Shown here piece by piece: positions 46,355 through 55,987 of a stretch of 64,000 bases of DNA. The notes beneath the pieces were generated by a model. The model did no database searches. It was not told the DNA's origin and saw nothing but the letters and a program-made list of their open reading frames with translations. Positions within the stretch are counted from its first letter, which is position 1; every line of letters begins with the position of its first letter. A program made the position numbers and the translations under genes. The DNA is from Nostoc sp. TCL240-02 (GTDB lineage Bacteria > Cyanobacteriota > Cyanobacteriia > Cyanobacteriales > Nostocaceae). The stretch spans positions 6,939,001-7,003,000 of the forward strand of contig NZ_CP040094.1 in the NCBI RefSeq assembly GCF_013343235.1, given 5' to 3'.

Positions 46355-46861
46355 TCAGAACTCAATTTTGACAATATCGCCCACTTTCAACTTCAATTCG
46401 GCAGCTCTTCCAGAGCGAAGTTCAATTACCTTATCGATTGGTGTGTTGGGGCCATAAGTAGGACAAGGCTCACTTGCACAAGGAGGTGCAGCAGCTTGGA
46501 TATATTGAACTATACCGTTCTGTAAAAATACCATATCCAAGGCTACAGGTACATTTTTCATCCAGAAACTAACTGGTTGTGGTGAAGCGAACCCAAATAG
46601 CATTCCTCGGTCATCTGGCAAAGCTGGTCGATACATCAACCCCATTTGTTGCTGTTGTGGTGTCTTCGCCACTTCTAGCTGAATAGTTGTGCCATTAGGA
46701 ACAATGGCTTTGGCAGAAATCGGTAGTTTTTGACCTAAACTCGCTGGAGCTGGAGTTTTAGAATCAAACGTGGGGGTTGGAGGTTTAGCCGTTGTTGGCA
46801 CAGAACAGCCCATCAACAAAACACTCAGCAACATTGAGAATAAACCTAGCCAACGATTCAT
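46355..46861 (-). CDS. DUF192 lipoprotein
   Basis: A 168-residue exported lipoprotein. The signal peptide ends in the lipobox LMGC (Cys19). A Pro/Thr-rich linker follows, then the DUF192 domain (about residues 52-166) with QQQQMGLMYRP, FGFASPQPVSFWMKN and ELRSGRAAEL. DUF192 is a small beta-barrel of unknown function, also found in many bacteria and archaea as a single-domain exported protein. Length is normal. Monocistronic. Confidence 0.88.
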   Translation of the reverse strand: MNRWLGLFSMLLSVLLMGCSVPTTAKPPTPTFDSKTPAPASLGQKLPISAKAIVPNGTTIQLEVAKTPQQQQMGLMYRPALPDDRGMLFGFASPQPVSFWMKNVPVALDMVFLQNGIVQYIQAAAPPCASEPCPTYGPNTPIDKVIELRSGRAAELKLKVGDIVKIEF

Positions 46862-47024
46862 AATTATTTTTGATTTTGTAATTTAGATTTCAATTTTACA
46901 GAATTTAAGCTAGAAAGCTCACGTTTTTATTTGTCTGGTAATACACAGCCGTTTTTAGGCTCAATTAACTAGACAATGGGCTTAAGCACATTGTCTAAGG
47001 TAGGCAAAACTTTCGCCATCTCTA

Positions 47025-47711
47025 CTAGGATTCTCTTAAAACGTACCCTACACCTCGCACTGTCTGAATTAGGCGCTTTTGACCTTCATCTTCAATTTTG
47101 AGGCGCAGGTAGCGGATGTACACTTCAATGACATTCGACTCACCCAGAAAGTCATAACCCCAAACATTTTCTAAAATTTGTTCGCGGGTTAACACCTCAC
47201 GAGGATGTTCCATTAAGAATTTTAATAGTTCAAACTCTTTCATTGTCAAGTCAATTGCCCGACCGCCGTGGATAGCACGGCGACTTGCGATGTCTAAAAT
47301 AAGATCCCCAAAGCGTAATTGCTCCGTGGTATCCACATCGGGTTTTAAGTAGAGGCGAATTAACTTCAAAAAGTCTTCTGAGCGGTAAGGTTTGAGGATG
47401 TAATCATCCGCTCCTGCTTCTAGACAAGCTACACGATCGTCGACAGTATCCCTTGCCATTAAAATCAACACAGGCGATCGCATACCGGTGCTTCTTAGAT
47501 TTTTACACAATGAGAGTCCTGATTCTCCTGCTAGCATCCGGTCTACAACAATTAAAGCAGGTTGGCGATCGTGACAGTATTGCAAACCACTGGTTGCATC
47601 ATGAGCCAATATTGATTCATAGCCAGCTTCTTGCAAATCGCAAGCAAGGTGATTTGCTAGGCTCTCATCGGTTTCAATCACCAAAACACAGGGACTTGGA
47701 GCAACTGTCAT
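47025..47711 (-). CDS. nblR: OmpR-type response regulator, NblR-like
   Basis: A 228-residue regulator with a receiver (about 8-122) and a winged-helix DNA-binding domain (about 130-227; FELLKFLMEHPREVLTREQI and RGVGYVLRES). The phosphoacceptor Asp is in LIVVDRMLAG and the Lys in ILKPY, but the acidic pair is reduced to Glu-Thr (VIETDE) and the Thr/Ser of the switch is Met (LILMARD). NblR, which triggers phycobilisome breakdown in nutrient stress, is known as an atypical regulator able to work without phosphorylation, and this pattern fits. The name is tentative. Confidence 0.72.
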   Translation of the reverse strand: MTVAPSPCVLVIETDESLANHLACDLQEAGYESILAHDATSGLQYCHDRQPALIVVDRMLAGESGLSLCKNLRSTGMRSPVLILMARDTVDDRVACLEAGADDYILKPYRSEDFLKLIRLYLKPDVDTTEQLRFGDLILDIASRRAIHGGRAIDLTMKEFELLKFLMEHPREVLTREQILENVWGYDFLGESNVIEVYIRYLRLKIEDEGQKRLIQTVRGVGYVLRES

Positions 47712-48036
47712 AACAATTTGGGATATTGGATTTGGGATTGTAAAGATGTTCCAGAGAAAATCTTTACATCAGTTATAAAGTGCAATTACGAGTTTTTAAC
47801 GATGAAGCAATCCTGATTTGACGTGCTGCTAAGAATCTTTTAGCACGTTCAGGTGTCAGCCATTGAATTCTCTGACGCAATCTTAATAACTACATCCAAA
47901 TACCATCCTTATACCAGTAATTCTGGAAGGAAATTAGGGAATGGGGAATGGGGAATGGGAGCAGAAGGAAAGAATATTCTGTTTGCTGACTCGCTTCTTT
48001 AACAATGCCCAATGCCCCATGCCCAATTCCCAATCC
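47712..48036. other. gene-free stretch with heptamer repeats
   Basis: GGGAATGG-type repeats lie at 47938-47962 and the complementary CCCAATGCCC type at 48007-48034. The promoter of the NblR-like gene should lie near 47715-47900 on the minus strand. Confidence 0.5.
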
Positions 48037-48954
48037 CTACGGCAATTCCACTGAAGTTGGTTTGGCAATATGTGGTAAACCCCAACCTAATTTTTCTCGT
48101 AAAATTCGGAAAAACTCAGGCGGTTGTAGGCGAATAAATCGGACACTATATTGCGATCGCTCCATATATACTCTATCTTCTGGTAGGACATAACACCCTC
48201 CATTCCCATCCACCACCATCACTAGCCGAGGAATATTGACTGGATAAATGTTGACCGATTCAGTATCTGGAAATACCAATGCTCTAGAAGCTAGAGAATG
48301 GGGACAAATGGGTACTAGCTGTAAAACAGGTACACCAGGAGTCACTACTGGGCCACCAGCACTCAATGAGTAAGCTGTAGAACCAGTAGGCGTAGAAACA
48401 ATCACACCATCCGCCGCGATATCTACTGGTGCATGACGACCTATGGCAATTTCAAAATGGCACATAGAGGTCAAAGGTTCTCGGTGCAGTACCATTTCAT
48501 TTAAGCAGAGAGCTTCCCACAGTACTGCATCTCCCCGAAATACTTTGACGGTGAGCATGGCTCGTTCTTCAATTTCATACTCACCATTTATTGCCTGTTC
48601 TAGTGCTTGGGGCAATTGATTCAGAAAAGTTTCTGTCAAAAATCCCATGTGACCGGTATTCACTGTTAATAGTGGAATACCACAGGGGGCTACTTGACGA
48701 GACGCTGCTAAAACAGTGCCGTCTCCCCCTAACACCACTGCAAACTCCATATCTGAGTCAAAACCAGGGGGCGTTAGACCGTCAATGGGGGTGTGGCATA
48801 CAGGACTATCTGGATTAGAGTAGCCCAATATTCCACCGATACTTGATGTGATACACACATCCCAACCGGCTGCGGTTAGCTTGTCTTTCAACTCGATAGC
48901 GACACGACCCGCTATCGGTTTAACGTCATTGTAGATAATGCCTGCTTTCGGCAC
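48037..48954 (-). CDS. nadK: NAD(+) kinase
   Basis: A 305-residue enzyme that phosphorylates NAD to NADP. Motifs are GGDGT (about residue 77) in [43 protein letters not shown] and the following PICPHSL. The start GTG at 48954 gives [10 protein letters not shown], the usual cyanobacterial N-terminus, and is preferred over a TTG two codons upstream. Cyanobacteria often have two NAD kinases; which one this is cannot be told. It lies upstream of and parallel with the NblR-like gene, separated by a repeat block. Confidence 0.92.
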   Translation of the reverse strand: MPKAGIIYNDVKPIAGRVAIELKDKLTAAGWDVCITSSIGGILGYSNPDSPVCHTPIDGLTPPGFDSDMEFAVVLGGDGTVLAASRQVAPCGIPLLTVNTGHMGFLTETFLNQLPQALEQAINGEYEIEERAMLTVKVFRGDAVLWEALCLNEMVLHREPLTSMCHFEIAIGRHAPVDIAADGVIVSTPTGSTAYSLSAGGPVVTPGVPVLQLVPICPHSLASRALVFPDTESVNIYPVNIPRLVMVVDGNGGCYVLPEDRVYMERSQYSVRFIRLQPPEFFRILREKLGWGLPHIAKPTSVELP

Positions 48955-49084
48955 ACTCAAATATCCAATTTTAGGCGATGCTTTGTATTATGTAATCCTT
49001 ACACATTTTTGGTCATGTAGTCATTAATCTAGAATCAGATATCCAGAGTCTAGAGTTTTATGACTAATGTGTGTTTTGTAATGA

Positions 49085-50083
49085 CTATTGACTATTGGCT
49101 TTTGAAGACTGTTTAAAAGGAGTTTTTTTAGGTTTTTGCTTTTTATTTTTATTTTTCTGATAGTCTACCTCTTTGAGCTTCTTCATAATTCGGCTGAAGT
49201 ACTCTTGGAGATAGCTTTCTAGGGTTGTGGTTTGTTGTGGATCTAAGCCAAAAACTGTGTATACTTCATCCATTAAAGCATTTAGCTGTTTACCACTAGC
49301 CAATACTTCTGTAAACGCTAGCCTGTCGGCTACATTCCATCCCCACTGAAAAGAGCGCATTAAGCCCCGTACAGCACGCAGTACGCTTATCGGCATCCGC
49401 GTTACTCTGGCATCTTTTCCAGATAAGCGTTCGCATAAGTTTATAATTTCTTCTGCACTCCATGCACGAGTACCAACTACAGGAAAAGCTTGGTTTTCCG
49501 TTTCGGGCACACTCAATGCACGGATTGCAAACTTAGCAATGTCCTGAGTATCCATATAGGCAATGGGAGAAGAATTACCTGTCACCCAAACTGGCTGTCC
49601 TTCCAAAATGGGAATCCCATATTGACCGATTAACCCTTGCATAAAACCAGCTAGCCGCAAGATGGTATAATTCAAGCCTGACTCAGCTAAGAATAGTTCT
49701 GTACAACGCTTAATTTCCATTAGCGGTACTTCTGGGTATTTATCAGCATCCAAAATTGAAAAGAAAATAAAACGTTCTACACCAGCTGCTTTTGCTGCTT
49801 GAATTAATGCTACTTTGCCCTCCCAGTCAACTTGTTTGATACTCAGTGAATCTGTAGGGCGAGATGTTGACGCATCAATCACTTGGGTTACACCAACTAA
49901 AGCTTCCGCTAAGGTATCGGGGTAACGCAAATTTCCTGGTACAAGTTCAGCACCCCATTCTTTAAGAAAAGCTGCTTTTTTACTACTCCGCACGAGACAG
50001 CGTACTTTATATCCCTCATCGATTGCACGACGAGCCACTTGTCTTCCTAAGGTGCCAGTGGCACCGACGATTAATAATGTCAT
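49085..50083 (-). CDS. ycf39: Ycf39-like NAD(P)-binding protein, photosystem II assembly factor
   Basis: A 332-residue atypical short-chain dehydrogenase. The nucleotide-binding loop GATGTLGRQVARRA is at residues 7-20. ASTSRPTD and a FFSILDADKYPEVPLMEIK stretch match Ycf39, which helps deliver chlorophyll to the D1 protein during photosystem II assembly. The last 25 residues are unusually rich in Lys and Asn, a low-complexity tail. petM lies 246 bases upstream on the same strand, which suggests shared transcription. Confidence 0.9.
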   Translation of the reverse strand: MTLLIVGATGTLGRQVARRAIDEGYKVRCLVRSSKKAAFLKEWGAELVPGNLRYPDTLAEALVGVTQVIDASTSRPTDSLSIKQVDWEGKVALIQAAKAAGVERFIFFSILDADKYPEVPLMEIKRCTELFLAESGLNYTILRLAGFMQGLIGQYGIPILEGQPVWVTGNSSPIAYMDTQDIAKFAIRALSVPETENQAFPVVGTRAWSAEEIINLCERLSGKDARVTRMPISVLRAVRGLMRSFQWGWNVADRLAFTEVLASGKQLNALMDEVYTVFGLDPQQTTTLESYLQEYFSRIMKKLKEVDYQKNKNKKQKPKKTPFKQSSKANSQ

Positions 50084-50329
50084 GAGGTTTGTAATAAATT
50101 TTAATGTTTTATGAAAAGAATGTTATCAGAATAACCTATGTAAACAAAAGTTTACATCTTTTCTAAGAAAATCGTTTGTTATGGAAAAATTCATGGGAAA
50201 ATTGCTGTCCGGTAAACGGACAAGCTTTTTTCCCAGTTAGCTAAAAGTATGAACGCCAGCTTGGGGCGAACAGAACTTTTCAAGGCATAGGAAAACCTCT
50301 TCCCTCTCAATAGTCAATTACCGTAGAAG

Positions 50330-50434
50330 TTATTCTTCTCCGCCTTGAATTTTCAGTAACAATGCGCCTAAGCCCCAGCCCACGAAGATTAAACCGAAGG
50401 ACAATATAGCTGCATTCAAAATTTCGCCGCCCAT
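50330..50434 (-). CDS. petM: cytochrome b6f complex subunit PetM
   Basis: A 34-residue protein ([20 protein letters not shown], then a [10 protein letters not shown] run and a GGEE end). The single membrane helix and the [15 protein letters not shown] core match PetM, subunit VII of the cytochrome b6f complex in the thylakoid membrane. AAGGAG lies ten bases before the ATG. It is short enough to be missed by length-filtered gene calling. ycf39 follows on the same strand. Confidence 0.95.
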   Translation of the reverse strand: MGGEILNAAILSFGLIFVGWGLGALLLKIQGGEE

Positions 50435-50641
50435 TGGTGTGATTCTCCTTATGCAAATTAGTGTGTGTAAACTAGGTCTAGCAGAAGCTTTTCAATAGTT
50501 GCCGTAGGATTAGACCTGTGTAAATAATTTTAAACTAGTTTAGCAAGTAATCCCTACTGGTTTGGGGGGCAATCCCTACTGGAGAGCGGGAGATGAGGGG
50601 AATGGGGAAAATTTTAATGATAATAATTATGAATAAATTTT

Positions 50642-51733
50642 ATGTATCAAAATAATCAAGGTGATTTAGTGAATTTTAGCAAAAAGAATCGCCCACGTTT
50701 GGCGCTGACACTGGGAGATCCGGCAGGTATTGGGCCGGAGGTGATTTTAAAAGCTTTAGCAGAACCGGAAATTAGTAAAAAATACGACGTAACAGTTGTG
50801 GGTAATGGGGATTTGCTGGCACAGACTTATCACAAATCGAATTTAATCGAGAATTTAGAACCTTTGGCAAATCCAGAAGAGTTGTCTGTTTGTGATGTGC
50901 AATTGGATAGAGAAATTAAAGGTCGAATTATTCCAGGAATAGGTAATGCGGCTAGTGGTGCGGCTAGTTTTGCCTATATGGAATGTGCGATCGCACAAAC
51001 ACTCGCTGGTAAATTTGATGCTATTGTCACAGGGCCGATCGCTAAATCTGCTTGGAAAGCCGCAGGATATAATTATCCAGGGCAAACAGAACTTTTGGCG
51101 CACAAGTCAGGTGTTGACCGTTTTGGGATGTTATTTGTGGCGCGATCGCCCTATACTAATTGGACACTCCGCGCAATACTTGCCACTACACATATTCCCC
51201 TACGTCAAGTAGCAGATACATTGACACCGCAGTTGTTGACACAGAAATTGGATTTGCTGGTGGAGTGTTTGGAGAAAGATTTCGGCATAGAAAATGGGAG
51301 AATTGCGATCGCAGGTTTAAATCCCCACAGTGGCGAACAGGGACAACTCGGACATGAAGAACAAGATTGGCTAATTCCCTGGTTGGAGCAAGAGCGGCAA
51401 AGTAGACCACAATTACAGCTAGATGGGCCGATACCGCCAGATACGATGTGGGTTAAACCTGGGCAAGCTTGGTATGGAAATTCTGTAGTAAAAAATCCTG
51501 CTGATGCTTATTTGGCACTTTATCACGACCAAGGCTTAATTCCTGTGAAGTTGATGGCATTTGATCGGGCAGTTAATACTTCTATTGGTCTTCCCTTCGT
51601 TCGGACTTCACCAGATCATGGAACAGCGTTTGATATTGCAGGTAAGGGAATTGCTGATGCTACGAGTATGAAAGCAGCGATACATTTAGCGGCTGAATTG
51701 GTTAGTCAAAAGTTGGCGGTGAGAAAACTATGA
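50642..51733 (+). CDS. pdxA: 4-hydroxythreonine-4-phosphate dehydrogenase
   Basis: A 363-residue enzyme of the DXP-dependent pyridoxal phosphate pathway. The N-terminal [20 protein letters not shown] is typical. Metal-binding His residues are seen in [16 protein letters not shown] and [11 protein letters not shown], and the late [11 protein letters not shown] motif is intact. Length is normal for the family. The start at 50642 gives a short non-conserved N-terminus; an internal start is possible. A decayed toxin gene follows. Confidence 0.93.
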   Translation: MYQNNQGDLVNFSKKNRPRLALTLGDPAGIGPEVILKALAEPEISKKYDVTVVGNGDLLAQTYHKSNLIENLEPLANPEELSVCDVQLDREIKGRIIPGIGNAASGAASFAYMECAIAQTLAGKFDAIVTGPIAKSAWKAAGYNYPGQTELLAHKSGVDRFGMLFVARSPYTNWTLRAILATTHIPLRQVADTLTPQLLTQKLDLLVECLEKDFGIENGRIAIAGLNPHSGEQGQLGHEEQDWLIPWLEQERQSRPQLQLDGPIPPDTMWVKPGQAWYGNSVVKNPADAYLALYHDQGLIPVKLMAFDRAVNTSIGLPFVRTSPDHGTAFDIAGKGIADATSMKAAIHLAAELVSQKLAVRKL

Positions 51734-51757
51734 ATTATTTCATGATTTATAAGAATC

Positions 51758-51886
51758 ATGGAAGTGCAACCAAGAGAAATTAGGAATTATCTGACAGTAG
51801 ATGAAAAAATATTTTTGATGAGTGGCTTGATTCTCTGCGAGATAGAAGAGCAAAAGCTCAATAACAGCCAGACTTGACCGAGTTTA
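51758..51886 (+). pseudogene. remnant of a RelE/HigB-type toxin gene
   Basis: ATG at 51758 opens a frame reading MEVQPREIRNYLTVDEKIF. The homology then continues in the other two frames: DEWLDSLRDRRAKAQ, then ITARLDRV up to the TAA at 51884-51886. Joined, these parts match the start of RelE/ParE (HigB, gp49-like) addiction toxins. At least two frameshifts and loss of the C-terminal half mean it is not functional. No antitoxin gene is seen downstream. Confidence 0.65.
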
Positions 51887-52058
51887 AGATGGTAATTCTT
51901 GAGCAGACACGAAATCACCAAATCAGTTTGTATCAACGCCCCAAACTAACGCAAGTTATACGGTCAAGCCTCAGTAAAAGTATTTAAGTAAACAATAAGA
52001 CTAATGCTGACTCAGATGAGTCATTCTTTGTTATAAACTACTCCTGAAATCGCAAAGC

Positions 52059-52778
52059 TCAGGAAGTAGTATTTTCGTCGGGTGCTTCAAACTTGTAACC
52101 ATAGCCCCGCACAGTTTTAATAAACTCTGGTACGCTAGGATCGACTTCCATCTTCTTGCGAAGCTGACCAATATGTACATCAACCACCCGGCCATCTCCT
52201 ACGTAGTCGCAACCCCAGATTTTTTGGATTAACTGTGGGCGACTCCAAGCCTGATTAGGATGACTTGCCAAAAAATGTAAAATATTAAATTCCAGTGCTG
52301 TTAAAGCGAGAAGTTTATCGTTTAATATTACCTCCCGTCCCTCTGGGTTAATTACTAGCTGCTTGAAAATGATCCGTTGTGTTGGTGAAGGGTTGATGTA
52401 GCGTATCCGCCTCAAAAGAGCTTCTATTCTAACTTCTACTTCTGCAAGACTAAATGGTTTAGTCATGAAATCATCAGCACCTGCACTCAAGATTTTAATC
52501 TTATCAGCCTCATCAGTCCTACTAGTCAGTATCAGCACTAAAACATTAGTACGACTCTGCATTTCTTGACAAAGGCTATAACCATTAACATCCGGCAAAT
52601 TCCAATCCAGAATTACTAAAGCTGGGTTGAATTGCTCAAACATCGATAAGGCAGTCTTACCATCTGCTGCTGCCTCTATTTGATATTTCCGACTCAAAAA
52701 ACGATGAACGAGATTTCTCACGCCGAAGTCGTCATCAACAATCAGAATTTTAGGAGTAGTAGCGGTAATCATAACCAT
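52059..52778 (-). CDS. OmpR-type response regulator
   Basis: A 239-residue regulator with an intact receiver (acidic pair in LIVDDDFG, phosphoacceptor Asp in VILDWNLPDVNG, switch Thr in LILTSR, Lys in TKPFS) and a C-terminal winged-helix domain (about 140-232; EFNILHFLASHPNQAWSRPQ and VRGYGYKFE). It is distinct from the NblR-like regulator by having all phosphorylation residues. The cognate kinase is not adjacent. An alternative start is two codons in. Target genes cannot be told. Confidence 0.88.
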   Translation of the reverse strand: MVMITATTPKILIVDDDFGVRNLVHRFLSRKYQIEAAADGKTALSMFEQFNPALVILDWNLPDVNGYSLCQEMQSRTNVLVLILTSRTDEADKIKILSAGADDFMTKPFSLAEVEVRIEALLRRIRYINPSPTQRIIFKQLVINPEGREVILNDKLLALTALEFNILHFLASHPNQAWSRPQLIQKIWGCDYVGDGRVVDVHIGQLRKKMEVDPSVPEFIKTVRGYGYKFEAPDENTTS

Positions 52779-53302
52779 AATGCTGCCTATTAGTAGATTG
52801 GGCGATTCGCTGTTGTGCCAGTTTTGCTGTACGTGTTTCTGTTGAGAGTGGATTCACGCGCGTCTCTGCTGAGTACGATCGCTACTGTAGTACTTGTATA
52901 CAATTAATTTTCCATGAAGTTTATGAAAACTTCAGCCACCGTAATGCTGATAAATTGTATGATTTTTGTATGATTTCTGTATAATTTTGAATTTACATTG
53001 TATAGTTATTGACTTTAATACTTAAGATAAGTCTAATGTAAGACAATTTTTATAATCAAAAATAGTCTAGAGAGACACCAGACGCTACGGCAGTTTCCTA
53101 CAACTTTGGAAAAGCAATGTACTCCCTGATTGATTTAAAGGCTCACAAACTAAGCCATGAGCCAATTTAGATTCTACCCAATCCCACTTGAACCTAACTA
53201 GTATCTGCTCCTGAAGAGAGACTACGAAAATTCACTCTACGTGCATTTACATGTAGCTACCCTTTTAAGCATATACTATACTACAAATTTCAGCCTGAGA
53301 CT
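52779..53302. other. gene-free stretch
   Basis: It is AT-rich between divergent genes with no ORF of interest. No obvious operator was recognised. Confidence 0.4.
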
Positions 53303-55681
53303 ATGACAAGCCAAGGACTGAGAGCATCACCAGAAGGTATAAGGGCAGCAAAAACAGCTTTAACAGACAAAACTTGGAGTCAGCATAAATTAGCAATAGC
53401 TTTAGGCATTACACGTCAACCAGTTTCCAAATTTTTTGCAGGTGAGTCAGTTTCCCGATCTTGTTTTGTGCAAATTTGCCAACAGCTAGGGTTGTCTTGG
53501 CAAAAGGTTGCTGGTTTACGTGAAAATGTGGCATTTGAGGTAACAACTAAGACACAAATCAAAGGTACTGACCTCGATACACTGGTGCAGGAAGTGCGTC
53601 AAAAGCGCCAAGAGAAAATCCAAGACCAGTGCAACACTCTGCAAATGTTGGACATTTCCCAGACAGTCCAACTGATAGATATTTACACCAATACTAATGT
53701 CTTGGAGGAGATAGTAAGCCTGCAATGGCAAGAAATTTCTGACCTGTTGAAAGACTTGAAATCTGAATCAGGCTTTAATCAACTTGGAGGATACAACCGT
53801 CAGAGAAGATCACCAGGGTTGGAAGCAGTATTAAGGCACTCAAAACTGATGGTGCTGGGTAAACCAGGATCAGGTAAAACTATATTTTTACAATATCTAG
53901 CGATTGAGTGTAACAAAGGCGATTTTCAGCCAAACCGCATCGCAACTTTTATTAGGATGAAAGAATTTGCTGAAGATGTCAAAAATGATAGTGAATTCAA
54001 TCTATTAAACTACATCATTCAAGATTTTCTCAATTGCGGTGTTGAAAAAGAATCAACTAAAACTCTGCTGACAGAAGGAAAACTGCTGATTTTGCTAGAT
54101 GGATTAGATGAAGTGCCAGCAGAAAAGGCAGAACAATTAACAATCGAAATTCGGAGAATTACCCAAACTTTTTACAAAAATAAGTTTGTTATTAGCTGTC
54201 GGATTGCTTCCCAAAAATATAGATTTCAGGGATTTACTGAAGTTGAGTTAGAAGACTTTGACCAAGGACAAATAGAAGTTTTTGCGAAAAATTGGTTTGT
54301 TGGAGTTGCTCTTAAGTCCAAAGAAGATGGGGAAGCAATAGGAAATTTATTTATTAATCAGCTTCATCTACCAGAAAATCAGCATATCCGAGAATTGGCG
54401 GTCACTCCCTTACTGCTGCATTTGATTTGCTTAGTGTTCCAAGTAAAAAATCAATTTCCCGTAAATCCAGCAAAGTTATATGAGCAAGCACTGAATATTT
54501 TGTTGGTCAGATGGGATGAAGTCAGAGGAATTAAACGCGATCGCGTTGCTTATAAGTTAACTCTAGCAAGTAAGAAAAAACTGCTTTTTCAACTTGCAGC
54601 TATCACTTTTGAGCAAAAAAAATACTTTTTTGAGCAAGAAAATATCCTGCAACTTATTGCTGACTATCTTGAACCCATACAAAATCTTAACTCCGATGTA
54701 ACTCAATGCCAGCTAGATAATGAAGCACTGCTAAAAGCAATTGAGGTACAAAATGGGTTATTGGTGGAAAGGGCACGGGGAATTTACTCTTTTTCTCATC
54801 TGACATTTCAAGAGTATTTCACGGCTCGAAAAATTGTTGAAAATTACCAAGACTATGATTGTAACAATCTCGTAAATCATCTAACTGAAAAGCGCTGGCG
54901 GCAGGTATTTTTACTAACTATTAGTATGTTACCAAATGCTAATGAAATATTGCAGCTAATGAAACAAAAAGTTGATTTTCTATTGGCTGATGATGAAAGA
55001 TTACAGTATTTTTTAACCTGGCTGCATCAAAAATCTAGTTCAGTTTCTAGTAGTCACAAAGCAGCAGGTATTCGTGCTTTTTACCTCGTTCGCGTTGAGC
55101 GAAGCTCTTGCATTTGCAGTAGACATCATGCTTTTGTCTATACCTATGGTTATGACCTTGAGTGCGCTCTTGTAGGTAATATCACCTTTAATGCAGAGCT
55201 TGTATTAGATGAGTTTCTATTCAGTACTGTTGCCTGTATTCACGATCTTGACTTTGCTTTTGAGCATACTATCAATGATGCCCTCGATCATGCTCATGCC
55301 CTTGTTATTGCCTTTGATAAAGCTATTGAGGTTGTTGTTGATCTTAAATTTAAGCAAGTGCTGCAACAACTCAAGAAACAACTACCAAAAATAGATAGTA
55401 ATCCAGAGCAGTTTAGGGACTGGTGGAAAGCTAAAAGTAAAATTTGGGGTGAACAATTAAGAGATATGCTAATTAAGTATCGCCATATTGGTTATGATTG
55501 GCAGTTCAGCGAACAGCAAAAAGAATTGCTCCGAAAATATTATTATAGTAATAAACTTCTGGTAGATTGCCTCAATATTGCGGCTGATGTCACTCCAATA
55601 GTGCGGCAAGAGATTGAAGAAACATTATTATTAGCGATCGCAGATATTGAAAAGCTACGTAATTCCTCTAATATTCGCTGA
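53303..55681 (+). CDS. NLR-like NACHT ATPase with N-terminal HTH
   Basis: A 792-residue STAND ATPase. Residues about 10-70 form a lambda-repressor-like helix-turn-helix (SQHKLAIALGITRQPVSKFF). The NACHT domain carries Walker A GKPGSGKT (186-193) and Walker B LLILLDGLDEVP with Asp266. Helical arms follow, including YSFSHLTFQEYFTAR. The C-terminal region (about 580-790) is helical with an alternating Ala/Asp/Leu pattern, as in the NACHT C-terminal helical domain. Bacterial NACHT proteins are known antiphage sensors and this is the likely role. No nuclease or membrane effector domain is seen. Monocistronic, with weak ribosome-binding site and AT-rich flanks. Confidence 0.82.
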   Translation: MTSQGLRASPEGIRAAKTALTDKTWSQHKLAIALGITRQPVSKFFAGESVSRSCFVQICQQLGLSWQKVAGLRENVAFEVTTKTQIKGTDLDTLVQEVRQKRQEKIQDQCNTLQMLDISQTVQLIDIYTNTNVLEEIVSLQWQEISDLLKDLKSESGFNQLGGYNRQRRSPGLEAVLRHSKLMVLGKPGSGKTIFLQYLAIECNKGDFQPNRIATFIRMKEFAEDVKNDSEFNLLNYIIQDFLNCGVEKESTKTLLTEGKLLILLDGLDEVPAEKAEQLTIEIRRITQTFYKNKFVISCRIASQKYRFQGFTEVELEDFDQGQIEVFAKNWFVGVALKSKEDGEAIGNLFINQLHLPENQHIRELAVTPLLLHLICLVFQVKNQFPVNPAKLYEQALNILLVRWDEVRGIKRDRVAYKLTLASKKKLLFQLAAITFEQKKYFFEQENILQLIADYLEPIQNLNSDVTQCQLDNEALLKAIEVQNGLLVERARGIYSFSHLTFQEYFTARKIVENYQDYDCNNLVNHLTEKRWRQVFLLTISMLPNANEILQLMKQKVDFLLADDERLQYFLTWLHQKSSSVSSSHKAAGIRAFYLVRVERSSCICSRHHAFVYTYGYDLECALVGNITFNAELVLDEFLFSTVACIHDLDFAFEHTINDALDHAHALVIAFDKAIEVVVDLKFKQVLQQLKKQLPKIDSNPEQFRDWWKAKSKIWGEQLRDMLIKYRHIGYDWQFSEQQKELLRKYYYSNKLLVDCLNIAADVTPIVRQEIEETLLLAIADIEKLRNSSNIR

Positions 55682-55987
55682 ATAATTTTAATTTTTAGAC
55701 TTGGATAGGATACTTAATAAAATAGAATAAAGTCTATTGTTTTAAATTTATTTAAATAGGTAAATATCCCAAATATAAAATTTAACTATTTTATTAAAAT
55801 TAATATAAACAAAAATATCTGTTAATAGTCCAATTTGAATATATTTGCAATGGGTTAAATGGTAGAAAATATTTTAATTAGCTACTCTATCTCAAGAGAG
55901 ATTTTGAATAGATTCAGCCTATAGAAAGAGTAATTAAATATATTGACTCCGTTAAATTACTATTAATATCGTCAGTAAGGAATACCT
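55682..55987. other. gene-free AT-rich stretch
   Basis: About 300 bases with very high AT content and no ORF. The AAGGA site for the rhodanese gene is at its right end. Confidence 0.4.
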
